Shown here: positions 1-9,309 of the stretch, in pieces | How positions within the stretch are numbered: position 1 is the first letter of the stretch | Layout of the letters: each line of letters starts with the position of its first letter | DNA from: Saccoglossus kowalevskii | Taxonomy: Eukaryota > Hemichordata > Enteropneusta > Harrimaniidae | DNA length: 19,740 nt | Assembly: GCF_000003605.2 (NCBI RefSeq) | Contig: NW_003140814.1 | Location: 758,776 to 778,515, forward strand | Direction of reading: 5' to 3' | Made by a program: the position numbers and the translations under genes | Notes under the pieces: generated by a model | Database searches by the model: none | What the model was told of the DNA's origin: nothing | Seen by the model: only the letters and a program-made list of their open reading frames with translations

Positions 1-566
1 CATACCGGAAATAGTAAGTTAACAAAGATACGCTATATTTTACTGTCATATTTAAATGCGGCATAATTGCAAGGGCGTGACTAACTTCAGAATAGTACAC
101 AAAGTCAACTCTGAATACATAGTCAGACATATTTGTTATATTTTTCTCTCTTGACTGTTAATTTCAATATTATACTTTTCACAGAGGTAAGTTCTTCATA
201 AATTAAATATTGAATACGAATCAATCACTGTATATCATGGTCGGCATTGGGTATATACACAATTTCTTTTATAAATGTTTTACGTTGATGATAAATATTT
301 CACATATGTCAATATTTAAATAAAGATCATTTAACGAATTGTTGAAATCTGAATATTATCATTATTTCAAATAACAATTAAATAAACGATGTTTTTTTTT
401 TCGTAGGTTATTTTCTCTATGTTGATAGTTCAGATAAAGTTGAAGGTTCAGCGGCCCGAATAGCCACTCCATTCTTTCCAGCCAGTAAAGACGTATGTAC
501 GATTAGATTCTGGTTTCACATGTACACTGATGTACCAAATACCATGGGACATCTACGGGTGAGTTG

Positions 567-631
<65 letters not shown>

Positions 632-3295
632 ACTTGATACCTTGAAATTATTAATTTAGTTATTTTTAACTACCAGGGGGTACATTTAATGTTTGGTTCA
701 ACAACAATGCATTGTTTCTGAGAATGTAGTATAACCAAATTGGCTTATACTTGCTCCAGTGCATGCAAAATCACTATCTGCAGTACACTACCGCGTAGTG
801 TATACGAAAGGTATCATTTATCATAAAAACAAAACATTTAATATTTTAGGTTTACACCGAATCCAACTTAACAAACGATCAGGTACTACTTATGTGGGAA
901 AACTGGCAGAATATGGGAAAACATTGGAATTATGCAAAAGTAGTCCTGGGAAATCCACATAGCTTCCGTGTTGTATTTGAAGCAATCACAGGCGGAAAGG
1001 GACTGTCAGATATTGCAATCGATGATATTACATTTACTCAATTATGCCGCACTCCAGGTAAGCCTTACATATTTGCGTCACACTAACATTCACACAGGCA
1101 ACGTTAATGTAATTATACTAGTGTATGAAACGCAAGGAATGGCGCCCTCTCGAGTAGGAAGTGGGGGACCCATTGGCAAAGAATAGTTTAAGGAAAACAA
1201 AAGTCTAGAATTTATCACTTTCACAATGATTCTTTAATGGTTTTATTGAAATTAAAATAAATGATTCCTGAACCACACTTGCGTTAGGCTATTCGTGTAG
1301 ACGTTTGCGTCTCTACTATTCTGCACCGCCGTGAATACAAAATACTATGGTAAGGTGCTGTATAGTTGACTGCAATAGTGACTGAAGAGAAAACTCGAGA
1401 GGGGTTAGATGTTACTCAATTACCAGTGACAAATACAATTATTTGTATTATATTAGTATATATCAAATTCTTGTTCCGGAAAAGGAACGTTTCATTGGAA
1501 TTACACAAACTTCATAGTCGTACATCTACAATGTTTTGATCGAGCATGCCACTGTCATAGTACAGTTGAATATTGTGATGTCGCAGACTAGCTTCCTTTG
1601 ACTAATGAACGAATGTCATATCAAGAAATGTTATGCTTATATGAAAACACATTTACCATTAGGTGACAGCTCAGTTCCAGCAGGATTGTGTACACGTAAA
1701 CAAATATTTTGTCCCGGAGATAAGATATGTATCGATGAGACTTGGTTGAATGATGGGAATATCGATTGCCCAACTGATTGCTATGATGAAGAACAGTTCA
1801 GATTTAACTGCGGTAAGTTCCATTACAACCGATTATCTATGATTAATGAACAGAGATATTTGAATATTTTTTTTTCGTTTCTCTACTTTTGATGATAACA
1901 CGTATGGGATCGTTGATTTATTTCACCGACAAAAAGAAGCACATCTATTTCAGACCAATTGTGTTGGTAATAAATTTGAAATGAATTATAATTTGCTTGT
2001 TGTTTCTATTTTTAAATTAGAAGCCGCTGTTCCACTACCAACCCCTGAAGAGAACAAATCAAGTAAGTATACACTCCTTTGTGGACTTACATCATCTCAT
2101 GTGGAAATAGTGATTTGCATATTAACAACCAGTTTAAATAGTAACTTATTCGACACAACTACACAATAACTATTTAATATAACATAAGGGTCTTCTATTT
2201 TGTTAGATGCTGGTGCCATTGCTGGTGGCGTTGTCGGTGCTGTGGTGTGTGCTGTTTTTGTAATCGTCCTTATTATAGTGGGCATCACATGCTATAGAAA
2301 GAAGTAAGTGAATAGACTATATTTAGTAATCTGCGAGATCTCGTGGTATTTGGCTTGTGCTATGACAACCCGTTCTCGTGATATAAGATCGGTCTTGTTT
2401 GTTATCATTTGCAATTTTCTTTTCAAACAGGGGAAGCTTCAGGTTAAACATTAACTTTCGTCAGAGCTCAGCCAACACACCAAAGGTAATACGCTCATCT
2501 TTGAACAAACTGATTTCACCAAATCAACAAAACTTATCGGTCACATTTCATGAAATGCATTCAATTTTATAAAGTAACATTTGTATTTTATCCAGGTCCG
2601 TATGAGTGATATTGACAATATATATAACGAATCGCCAATTTCTGTAAGTAATGTAACATTTCACATATCACTATAATTAATAACGCAAGCATGAAACCTT
2701 TTATTATATATTTGTATGCATTTTTCTAGCTGTTTAAAACTCCGTGATGTTCTGCCAATTCATTGACCAGTTTACTTACCTTGGCAATAGAATAACTCAA
2801 AAAATAACGTTCAAAAACGTTCATCTTGTATTTGAGCTAATATGCTTGTACGTACATTCTCAGTCAGGATGTAAAGTGTGTGTTATTTAAAACGTTTTGC
2901 TATATGGTCGAATGTGGTGCTCCCAATGGAAAGCAAATTTGAATTTTCATGGAGTGTATTATAACAACGCTTTCCGCAGGGTTTTCTCGTATCCTAGATA
3001 TTATAGACATAGTACCATGTTTGTATCTCATAGAATCAACAAGTAGTCAACTGTGTTCAATTGTATATGTATCATTAAGCTAAAATAAACCGTAAGAATA
3101 TACTACCTTTCTAAATATCACAGAAAGTATCAATCTGCCTTGGTTCATGAAGACAATAGAAATGTTCACAGCATAAATGTTTTTTTTTTTTTCAAGGGTG
3201 GTAAGGAATTTTCTCTTGATAATCCTGGATATGAAGATTCTTTGTATACTAGCGACCCGACATGCGTCCATAGAACATCGTCTTCTATTGCGTAA
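1..3295 (+). CDS. MAM / LDLa-like single-pass membrane protein, 5'-partial, nine exons in window
   Basis: Probable exons are 1-13, 407-558, 850-1057, 1663-1812, 2021-2062, 2207-2303, 2431-2485, 2596-2643 and 3197-3295, ending in TAA. All junctions are GT-AG and phases match, giving 287 residues plus stop. Residues 1-~120 are the central and C-terminal part of a MAM domain: HTGNSYFLYVD, then FWFHMY, then the closing DIAIDDITF motif followed by Cys. Residues 134-174 form an LDL-receptor class A-like module with six Cys. A short Pro/Glu linker leads to a transmembrane helix at about 190-214 (AGAIAGGVVGAVV onward), then Tyr-Arg-Lys-Lys and a cytoplasmic tail of about 70 residues with NPGY at 264-267. 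This is a type I surface protein, with adhesion or receptor function inferred from the MAM family. The first exon piece (1-13) is the least certain. The N-terminus and signal peptide lie left of the window. The exact orthologue is not recognised. Confidence 0.85.
14..406 (+). other. Intron of the MAM protein gene
   Basis: The donor is GTAAGT at position 14 and the acceptor is a T-run followed by CGTAG ending at 406. The stretch is AT-rich. A second GTAAGT at 187 follows a CACAG, but it leaves no usable in-frame exon. Nothing else is recognised here. Confidence 0.55.
567..628. repeat. Compound microsatellite (AC)8 (AT)23
   Basis: About eight AC units (567-582) run directly into about 23 AT units (583-628), starting a few bases after the splice donor at 559. 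Such AT tracts are length-polymorphic and prone to assembly error. Confidence 0.95.
1058..1662 (+). other. Intron of the MAM protein gene between the MAM and LDLa exons
   Basis: GTAAGC donor at 1058 and ATTAG acceptor ending at 1662. It contains an 11-bp perfect inverted pair, CCCTCTCGAGT at 1145-1155 and its complement at 1393-1403, which could be the ends of a degraded element. No target duplication is seen. Confidence 0.7.
2644..3196 (+). other. Last intron of the MAM protein gene
   Basis: GTAAGT donor at 2644. The acceptor is preceded by a run of T from about 3179 and TTCAAG ending at 3196. The remainder is AT-rich without recognised features. Confidence 0.7.
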
Positions 3296-3424
3296 TGGTT
3301 GACAAGCATTATTCAGAATCCAATCATGCGTGTAATTGGGACTTGATATTATATCCACGTTATGTAATAACGACGACGTTCAAATCAAAGATCAGCTGGA
3401 CTCTACAACATCTCCATGAATTAC

Positions 3425-3430
3425 AATAAA
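3425..3430 (+). terminator. Candidate polyadenylation signal for the MAM protein gene
   Basis: An AATAAA hexamer 130 nt downstream of the TAA stop at 3293-3295, in the correct orientation and at a plausible 3' UTR distance. A less close AATAAA on the same strand (about 3083) lies in the preceding intron and is not relevant. Confidence 0.5.
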
Positions 3431-3481
3431 ACAATCGAAGGTAGTTGTACACACCAAGGAACGGAATCCTGTCAGCGAGTA

Positions 3482-3623
3482 CAGTGGCGGATCTAGGGGG
3501 TTCTTGGGGTCCAAACCCCCCGTTGAAAAATGTATTCAATTTGTTTTTGTATAATATAAAAAAATCCTAGTCTGGCGATTTTAAAGTTTGGGACCCCCCT
3601 AAAAAATCCTGTATCCGCCCCTG
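3482..3623. mobile_element. Short non-autonomous DNA transposon (142-bp MITE) with 5-bp target duplication
   Basis: The left end starts CAGTGGCGGATCTAGG and the reverse complement of the right end starts CAGGGGCGGATACAGG, so the terminal inverted repeats are about 16 bp with a few mismatches. Both ends continue into G-rich stretches. The sequence GAGTA lies directly outside each end (3477-3481 and 3624-3628), which fits a 5-bp target-site duplication. There is no coding capacity. The CAG-type ends recall hAT-like MITEs, but those normally give 8-bp duplications, so the superfamily is left open. Confidence 0.75.
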
Positions 3624-5190
3624 GAGTAGTTGTGTTATATTAAAAAAAACTCTTAACTTTATATAGTAGTTAAGCAGTTTATACAATATTACTTCAATCA
3701 AGAAACTAAATATAACCATGGACAAGTAACTGCTATATAGACAGACGTAAATGTAACATAGTGTACGCAACGTGGGTTATAATTTCCAGAACTGTATAAT
3801 TAATGCATACAACTTGTGAATTTATATCTATCAACAGATTGTTTTGTAGCCTTTTCAGGTTTTTTTTTTATTATAAGTTGGAAAAATTAAGGTTTGTGCT
3901 ATGTATTCGTAAAATCGACTTTCATATGATGCGTGTTTGTATATGTTTGTTATAAGTACGTCATTATACTCCTATACATATGACTAAAACATTACACTTA
4001 ACAATATTAAACGGGGTTGTGTGCAACAAATCAATCAGTACAAAGTTATATAATATAAATTTAGCGGAGTCAAATCCATGATAAATTATCCCCAGTCACC
4101 CCTCCCCCCTTATACCGACAAACGGATTCTGGCGGTGAAGTGAGCAGCCTATCATAAGTGTTTAATTGACCAATCACAGTTCGGCCTCGTTTTGCCGCTT
4201 ATATTTGAAACTTAGTTACATAGTTTACGCCTAAATGTGTTTCCTTTCACGTTCGCATAGAAGGGTATAAATACCTAATGATTTCTGTTACATTTCATGT
4301 TTTACCAGTTGCCTCAGTACTCTATGTCAGTTTACTCCGTATTGCAATAAACCAATACTGTGTTTTTGCTACCGTAAACTACGCTCGTGTGTCTCTCTAT
4401 CAAATATAAAATAACATCATCAGAAAATATTTCTTGGCAAAAGTACAATGAATGAATGCCCTGGTTGCTATACTCACTAGCCTCGATTTCGATCGCAAAA
4501 TAACACGTGGCTGGATTTGTGCCCTCTTTATGAAAAGAAAGTCTTATAGAAATGGTCAACGTGAATGACGTCATTTTGGGTGGTATTTGTTAGCCCCCGT
4601 CCGAAAACGGGGATTAATAAGTTGGGGGTCCGTACGTTCGTCCGTTTGCCCAGAGTCATATTTCAGACAGTTGTTGATCGACGTCGTTAAAACTATAGTG
4701 TACGCACGAACAATACATTATGGTTTTTTGCAGGTGTGTTTTTAAATCTGAAGATTGGAACAAAAATGTCCGACTGGTGGCCATTATGGATATAAAATTA
4801 GCTTTTTTTGATTCTCAAACGTGTCAGCAGCTGTTTCTCGGACATGACCAGGATGATTTTGATAAAAGTTCGTGTGATGTTCGTACATATTGGGTTACAA
4901 ATGCATGCCTTTTTTGTGATTCAAACAAATTTTGCCAACTTGCGACCATTTTTTTTTTCAAAATGTAAACACATCCAACCATGTGATCGCAAAAATGCGG
5001 GACGATGTTCGTTAACTTTCAAGGGCGACGAATGAACTGGATTAAAAGCAATGATGACTCTCCACGATGATGGGCCCGGTGAGTGACCACTAGGTAGCGC
5101 CCTCATACATAAATACAAAAATACGTACATTTTAAAATATACTTGAGACAAACATTTTTTGGAATTGATAAATATATAATCTAATCTATA
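3624..5190. other. Intergenic spacer without recognised gene
   Basis: Mostly AT-rich. At 4590-4650 there is a GC-rich patch with a small CCCCGT / ACGGGG hairpin followed by CCGTACG/TCCG repeats. A plus-strand open frame of 82 codons (4720-4968) follows; it is Cys-rich but matches no family I know, and is more likely part of a dispersed repeat than a gene. The stretch at 4090-4115 is C-rich. Nothing else is supported. Confidence 0.5.
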
Positions 5191-5275
5191 ATTTCATGTA
5201 AATAAACAATGTATTTTACACGCGTTGTATACGTCGCTATGAGTCCTATATCGAACAGGACGCGGCGCGACGACC
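5191..5275. repeat. Truncated copy of a dispersed short repeat (copy 1)
   Basis: Runs collinear with 12702-12787 and shares ATGTAAATAAACAATGTAT, TACACGC-TTGTATACGTC, CTATGAGTCC and GAACAGGACGCG. The differences visible are mainly transitions, several at CpG sites, which fits aged copies of one methylated element. The left end is missing and the right end stops at GACGACC without TTAA. Confidence 0.75.
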
Positions 5276-5379
5276 ATGGATCAATCGGAAAAGCTGTTTG
5301 CGCATTAAATCTGTGTGATATCACTCTTAGATATGTGACCTATTAATTCCTGTCGATTTATTAATGTATTTGTCTTAGT

Positions 5380-5769
5380 TTAACGTTTTAACCGGTATGT
5401 GGAATGCGTGTCTTGTCGTGAGTTCGGTGCGACTAGTTTTTTAGTCCGGGCTTTATAGAATAGTACACGAGACATCGTTGAGACACGTTTAGACATCACT
5501 CGTATGGTAATGTTGCACAGGTAATAGGAGTCAAAGGGCAAATAAATGTCAAAGGGCAAAGTTCGTTCACCAGTTTTGTCAGGTGAGTATAATCTCATCG
5601 TATTTGTTTCTATTGCACGTAAATAATAAGGGCCTGTCCATTTGATACATCCACGTGACTCGGGGGGTTGTCTTCCAGGGTGTCGTATTAGTTGGACGGG
5701 CACCCCCAAACTTGCCTGTTTTAAAAATTGAGGGACTGTAACTGAAGTTGCCTCTCTGTCTTTATTTGC
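5380..5769 (-). pseudogene. Possible retroelement coding remnant (integrase C-terminal-like)
   Basis: The minus-strand frame is open from 5769 down to a stop at 5380 and begins directly after an in-frame TAA, so no start codon is required. The peptide contains a Pro/Arg-rich lead, then Lys-Trp-Thr-Gly-Pro-Tyr, then a stretch ending in Leu-Pro-Phe-Asp-Ile-Tyr-Leu-Pro-Phe-Asp. The K-W-x-G-P-Y signature followed by about 30 residues of beta-rich sequence resembles the small C-terminal domain after the integrase core of LTR retroelements. No protease, reverse transcriptase or integrase core is nearby, and no LTRs were seen. Family assignment is weak; it could be a chance open frame. Confidence 0.3.
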
Positions 5770-6177
5770 TTATCACCCTCGTTCCCGACATTGAAAGGTA
5801 ATGCTACGTAAATTATGTTTTATTTCACTAGGTAGGTGTAAGTTCATTTTTTGTATAACATTTATATATTTTGTTCGAAAAACTAATTATATAATTTGTT
5901 TATTTGTACTTGATATTTGCAAGAAAAAAATGTGGTAACGATGTTAATTCATCAACCAACAGTCTATATTGTAATGTTAGAAGAATACATGATGTGTCAT
6001 TTAGTTCCGGGTTTGGTTCATTTCAAACATGTGCAGTAAGACACTTAGATTTCATTGTTTCAGACTATATTTATTGTATGTAATCTCTCAACAAGGAAAC
6101 GATTATGCCTAATATCAATGAAAATGCAATGCACATAGATGTAAACCGTTATAAACTGTTGAGTGATTTGATACTGC

Positions 6178-6658
6178 TTAAGGTAGAGATGCAGGTTCGT
6201 GGGCACTTTTGCTTTTTATTATCCAAACAGTCTTGACTGTTAATCGTTTGTAGGATTGTGAATAGTGTAACATACTCAAAAAATGATTTTAAAATATAGA
6301 TAACAGGTGCAAACATTATCTCTTTTGAATGCTCAACAAGATTTTGCAAGGCTGTACATAAATAATAAAAAAGAAACACGGTGAAAAAAAAGAAATGACG
6401 GGATTTCCATATTATGCACTATATTTAACTTTTAACAAAACGATAATACATTTAAATTTTGAACTGGTAAAGCCATTTTAATTATGAGCAATTATGAGCA
6501 ACTCCTTACTGTGTGAATTGTTATGCAAATTAGCAATTATCTCAGCTTCACACAATAAACTTTCCGAAAATATATAGTTTTGTGGACAAAGGAGGTCATC
6601 TTGGTTTCCTAATTAACTAATTAAAATACCTGTCAGGTAAACTGCATCTCTACCTTAA
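6178..6658. mobile_element. TTAA-flanked non-autonomous DNA transposon, about 473 bp
   Basis: TTAAGGTAGAGATGCAG at 6178-6194 is perfectly repeated in inverted orientation at 6642-6658. Taking TTAA as the target duplication (6178-6181 and 6655-6658), the element is 6182-6654 with 13-bp perfect terminal inverted repeats GGTAGAGATGCAG. TTAA duplication is the hallmark of piggyBac-superfamily insertions; assignment to that superfamily is inference, because no transposase is present. The interior is AT-rich and holds a tandem duplication of AATTATGAGC near 6480-6500. Confidence 0.8.
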
Positions 6659-6735
6659 AGTGCGGTGGTCGTCACGTTGTATACGTCGCTATGAGTCACA
6701 TATCGAACAGGACGCGGTACTACCACTAGTGGATA
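6655..6735. repeat. Short dispersed repeat, internally deleted (copy 2)
   Basis: Starts TTAAAGTGCGGTGGTCGTCACG, then jumps to TTGTATACGTCGCTATGAGTC and GAACAGGACGCGG, which match the copies at 5191-5275 and 12666-12798 but lack the AT-rich left interior. The right end (ACTACCACTAGTGG) is a partial inverted match to the left end. Its left TTAA is the same one that closes the preceding element. Confidence 0.7.
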
Positions 6736-6909
6736 AAAATCGGTGCCCAGACATCATCTGGGCCCTCCTGGGATGTTTAAATGAATAGTCCCTCACTACC
6801 AACCTTTACGCTATGAGCGTTGCTATCATTGTGGTCTGATTGTATATATCTTATAGGCCGTGGCCAACCACTGGTCACGCCATACTCATCGATGTCCATT
6901 GCATTTTTC

Positions 6910-6976
6910 AAAGTGCACTGTTCGCTTACGTTAATATCGATTTTGTTTTTCAATACAATATCATACAGTGCACTTT
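6910..6976 (+). promoter_or_regulatory. 12-bp perfect inverted repeat just upstream of the PhyH start codon
   Basis: AAAGTGCACTGT at 6910-6921 and ACAGTGCACTTT at 6965-6976 are perfect inverse complements separated by 43 nt. The right arm ends 18 nt before the ATG at 6995. If transcribed it would form a 12-bp stem in the 5' UTR; in DNA each arm carries the palindrome GTGCAC, so the pair could equally be two binding sites. The role is unknown. Confidence 0.5.
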
Positions 6977-6994
6977 ATAGTAATTTAAGTCAAA

Positions 6995-8808
6995 ATGACC
7001 AGCGAGATTACTGAAGACAATATACGAGAATTTCAACAAAATGGTGCCATATGTCTACGTGGAGTGTTTGATGATCAATGGATTGAACTGGTTAAACGTG
7101 GAATCGAAAAAAACCTTGCTGATCCAAGTCCGGAATATTCGGAAAATCTGAAAGGGGATAAGGGTCCGGGAAGTTACTTTAACGATTACTGTAACTGGGA
7201 GAGATTCGATGAATTTAAACAGTTTGTGTTTGAATCGCCGGCTGCTGGAATTGTCGGGAAGTTGATGAATGCTAAGGTACTGGTATGCATTGTTTTTATG
7301 TGCATTATTTTAATCATGAATTTAACGAGGTCTATCAGGATTTATGGGCCGGGGTTTACACTAGAGAGCATTTGTGGTGGATTTGCCTATCACATACCAT
7401 TCTCTGTATTGCATATAAACATTAGTATACATTTCTGTGATAATTTAACAATGATACGCATACCTACACAATGTATTTGGAGTATTAAACATTTATTCTA
7501 GGAAGTTGTATTTTATCATGATCATGTGTTGACAAAGGAACCAGGCACGTTTAAAATTACTCCCTGGCACCACGACCAGTCGTATTACCCAATCGATGGA
7601 TGGAAGGTAAGATTGTTATTGATTCCCATATAATAGATTCATACGTCACCGGAAATTGTTGGAATATTGTCGCATTCGTGGGTTATACACGATGATTCAA
7701 TAACGAACGCATCCAACGTATTATTCGAATGGTGCGTCTCAAAATCGTCCTACAAAATGGACATTGTCACGGGGTTGTAAAAGCAATGATTGGACTGTCA
7801 ATATTTACCATTGCATTAGTAGGCGTGTTCCATTTGGATGCCAGTTGACCCCGTTTCCATGGACACTAGTATTCAGTACGTGAGCGGATCTCATCGATGG
7901 GGGAAATGGTTCCATCCAAGAAAATTTGCAACTTTACTGAATTACGATAAAATAAGTGACTATTTGGAAGGACGGAAATATGAACAAATGCCAGATATTG
8001 ACAATGAAATAGACAAATATGAAATATTAAAATGGGAAATGAAGGTAAGGATATCAATAATTTGCAACCCAGCGTTTTCAAAGGGGGTTAAATATCGAGC
8101 ATAATTTGGTGTAGCAGACTCCTGACACCTTTCAACTTGCGCCCTCTAGTGACGACATTTTTTGTGACGTAATGATGTTAGGGACGCCGTTCACATCATC
8201 GATGTTTTTGATTAGTTCTGTGGTCGTCCCTCAATAAAAGAAATTTCGAGATTTGTTATATTTTAATCGGCGAACGACAACACAACCTAACACAGTCGTG
8301 GTTTGAGCTACATTACTGTCACCTACACACATACTTGCGTCACAGAAGAGCTTCGTCGCTAGAGGGCATATACACGCACTTTATCGGTTTATTGCAAATT
8401 AATGAATACTATTTCACAATATATTATATTTGTCGTTGCCGTGTATTTTACCAGCATGTAATTAGTAATTGTGACATCATGTATAAAATGAAAAATATTT
8501 ACACCGCTTTTGACATTTTGGAGGTGTCAGGTGATTCTATTTCTTGACTGAATACGAAATATATTTGAGGAACTTTTGATATTTTTCAGCCCGGTGACTG
8601 TGTTGTCTTTCATATGCTAGCAGTACATGGTGCCCCGGCGAATACTTCCCTGAACACGCCTAGAAGAGTTCTAGCAACGAGGTGGCTGGGGGAAGATGCT
8701 GTCATGGCAACAAGACCATGGAAACCATCTCCGCCAATCACTGGAGGGTTAAAGCCTGGCGATAGAGTGCTATGTGACAAGTTCCCATTGGTCTGGAGCG
8801 CTATCTGA
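6995..8808 (+). CDS. Phytanoyl-CoA dioxygenase (PhyH) family protein, complete, four exons
   Basis: Exons are 6995-7276, 7502-7606, 7823-8044 and 8590-8808. All introns are phase 0 GT-AG, giving 275 residues plus TGA. It belongs to the Fe(II)/2-oxoglutarate dioxygenases of the PhyH family, which hydroxylate acyl-CoAs or other small substrates. Visible landmarks are an N-terminal helix with Phe-Gln-Gln-Asn-Gly, FYHDHVLTKEPGT, the iron-binding His-x-Asp in PWHHDQ (His117, Asp119), SIWMPVDPV, QYVSGSHRWG, and PGDCVVFHMLAVHGAP with the distal His216. Arg228/229 probably binds 2-oxoglutarate. The start is chosen because ATG opens directly before the family's usual N-terminal helix, with AAA upstream. 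It has no peroxisomal PTS2 or mitochondrial leader that I can see. It resembles the bacterial-type PhyH proteins more than human PHYH or PHYHD1. The substrate is not predictable. Confidence 0.93.
8141..8367. mobile_element. Probable MITE in intron 3 of the PhyH gene
   Basis: GCCCTCTAGTGACGA at 8141-8155 is repeated inverted at 8353-8367 with one mismatch. The ends enclose about 197 bp without coding content, inside the intron 8045-8589. No certain target duplication was found, so the outer borders could be a few bases off. Confidence 0.55.
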
Positions 8809-8885
8809 AGTCTGTTCAAAGACAGTAAAACAAACTTTTAATAACCAGTATACACGTGCATCTATGAGTTGACTGTGATTATAAA

Positions 8886-8891
8886 AATAAA
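8886..8891 (+). terminator. Candidate polyadenylation signal of the PhyH gene
   Basis: AATAAA 78 nt beyond the TGA stop, within an A-rich stretch on the coding strand. It is the first such hexamer after the gene. Confidence 0.6.
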
Positions 8892-9209
8892 GTAGATCTA
8901 ATTTTGTATTTGGTGAAGCCAAAAAGCTGTATGGTAAATGATTGTTATTAAAACTGAGTTGGGAGGGGTCCGGTCATCATCTGTACATGCGACTGACGAC
9001 CTTATGGTGTCGTGTTTGGATTTCGTGTAAACAAACAATTCATTTTTACATTTTATTGATTCATTTGCGATACACACGGACAAGGTTCGAGTGGCATGTG
9101 CAATGCACATAAATTACTCAATGGCTATCAGGTTGTCATTGTGCCCAAGAATAAATCAACCAACCAATCATGAGCTCGACTTCTACCCTGACTATAACGA
9201 GACAATAGA

Positions 9210-9309
9210 TTAAAGCGGGAGGGTCGTCACCTGCGCACGCACGGGAATTGAGTTCCACACGATGTTAACGCAGGTGACTACTTCTCCCCCCCCCCCTCCC
9301 CCGATTTAA
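9210..9309. mobile_element. TTAA-flanked hairpin element, about 92 bp
   Basis: TTAA at 9210-9213 and 9306-9309 flank a core with inverted arms GTCACCTGCG (9226-9235 region) and CGCAGGTGAC (9269-9278); one further step of pairing gives GTCGTC against GTAGTC. The right arm is followed by an 11-C run and CCCCC at 9286-9302, G-rich on the minus strand. The TTAA-AG start and the GTCGTC motif recall the short elements at 6655 and 12666, but the interior differs. Confidence 0.55.

Noticed and set aside
181-187. CACAG-AG-GTAAGT, a possible micro-exon in the first intron of the MAM gene
   Set aside because: A 2-nt exon would break the phase between 1-13 and 407-558, and an upstream extension meets an in-frame stop.
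567-628. AC/AT tract considered as a promoter or origin element
   Set aside because: It is an ordinary compound microsatellite within an intron.
4720-4968. 82-codon plus-strand open frame, Cys- and Asp-rich
   Set aside because: No recognised domain, overlapping alternative frame of similar length, and the surroundings look like dispersed repeat DNA. No splice partners could be matched.
8610-8819. 69-codon minus-strand open frame opposite the last PhyH exon
   Set aside because: It is the shadow of the well-supported PhyH exon 4 on the other strand.
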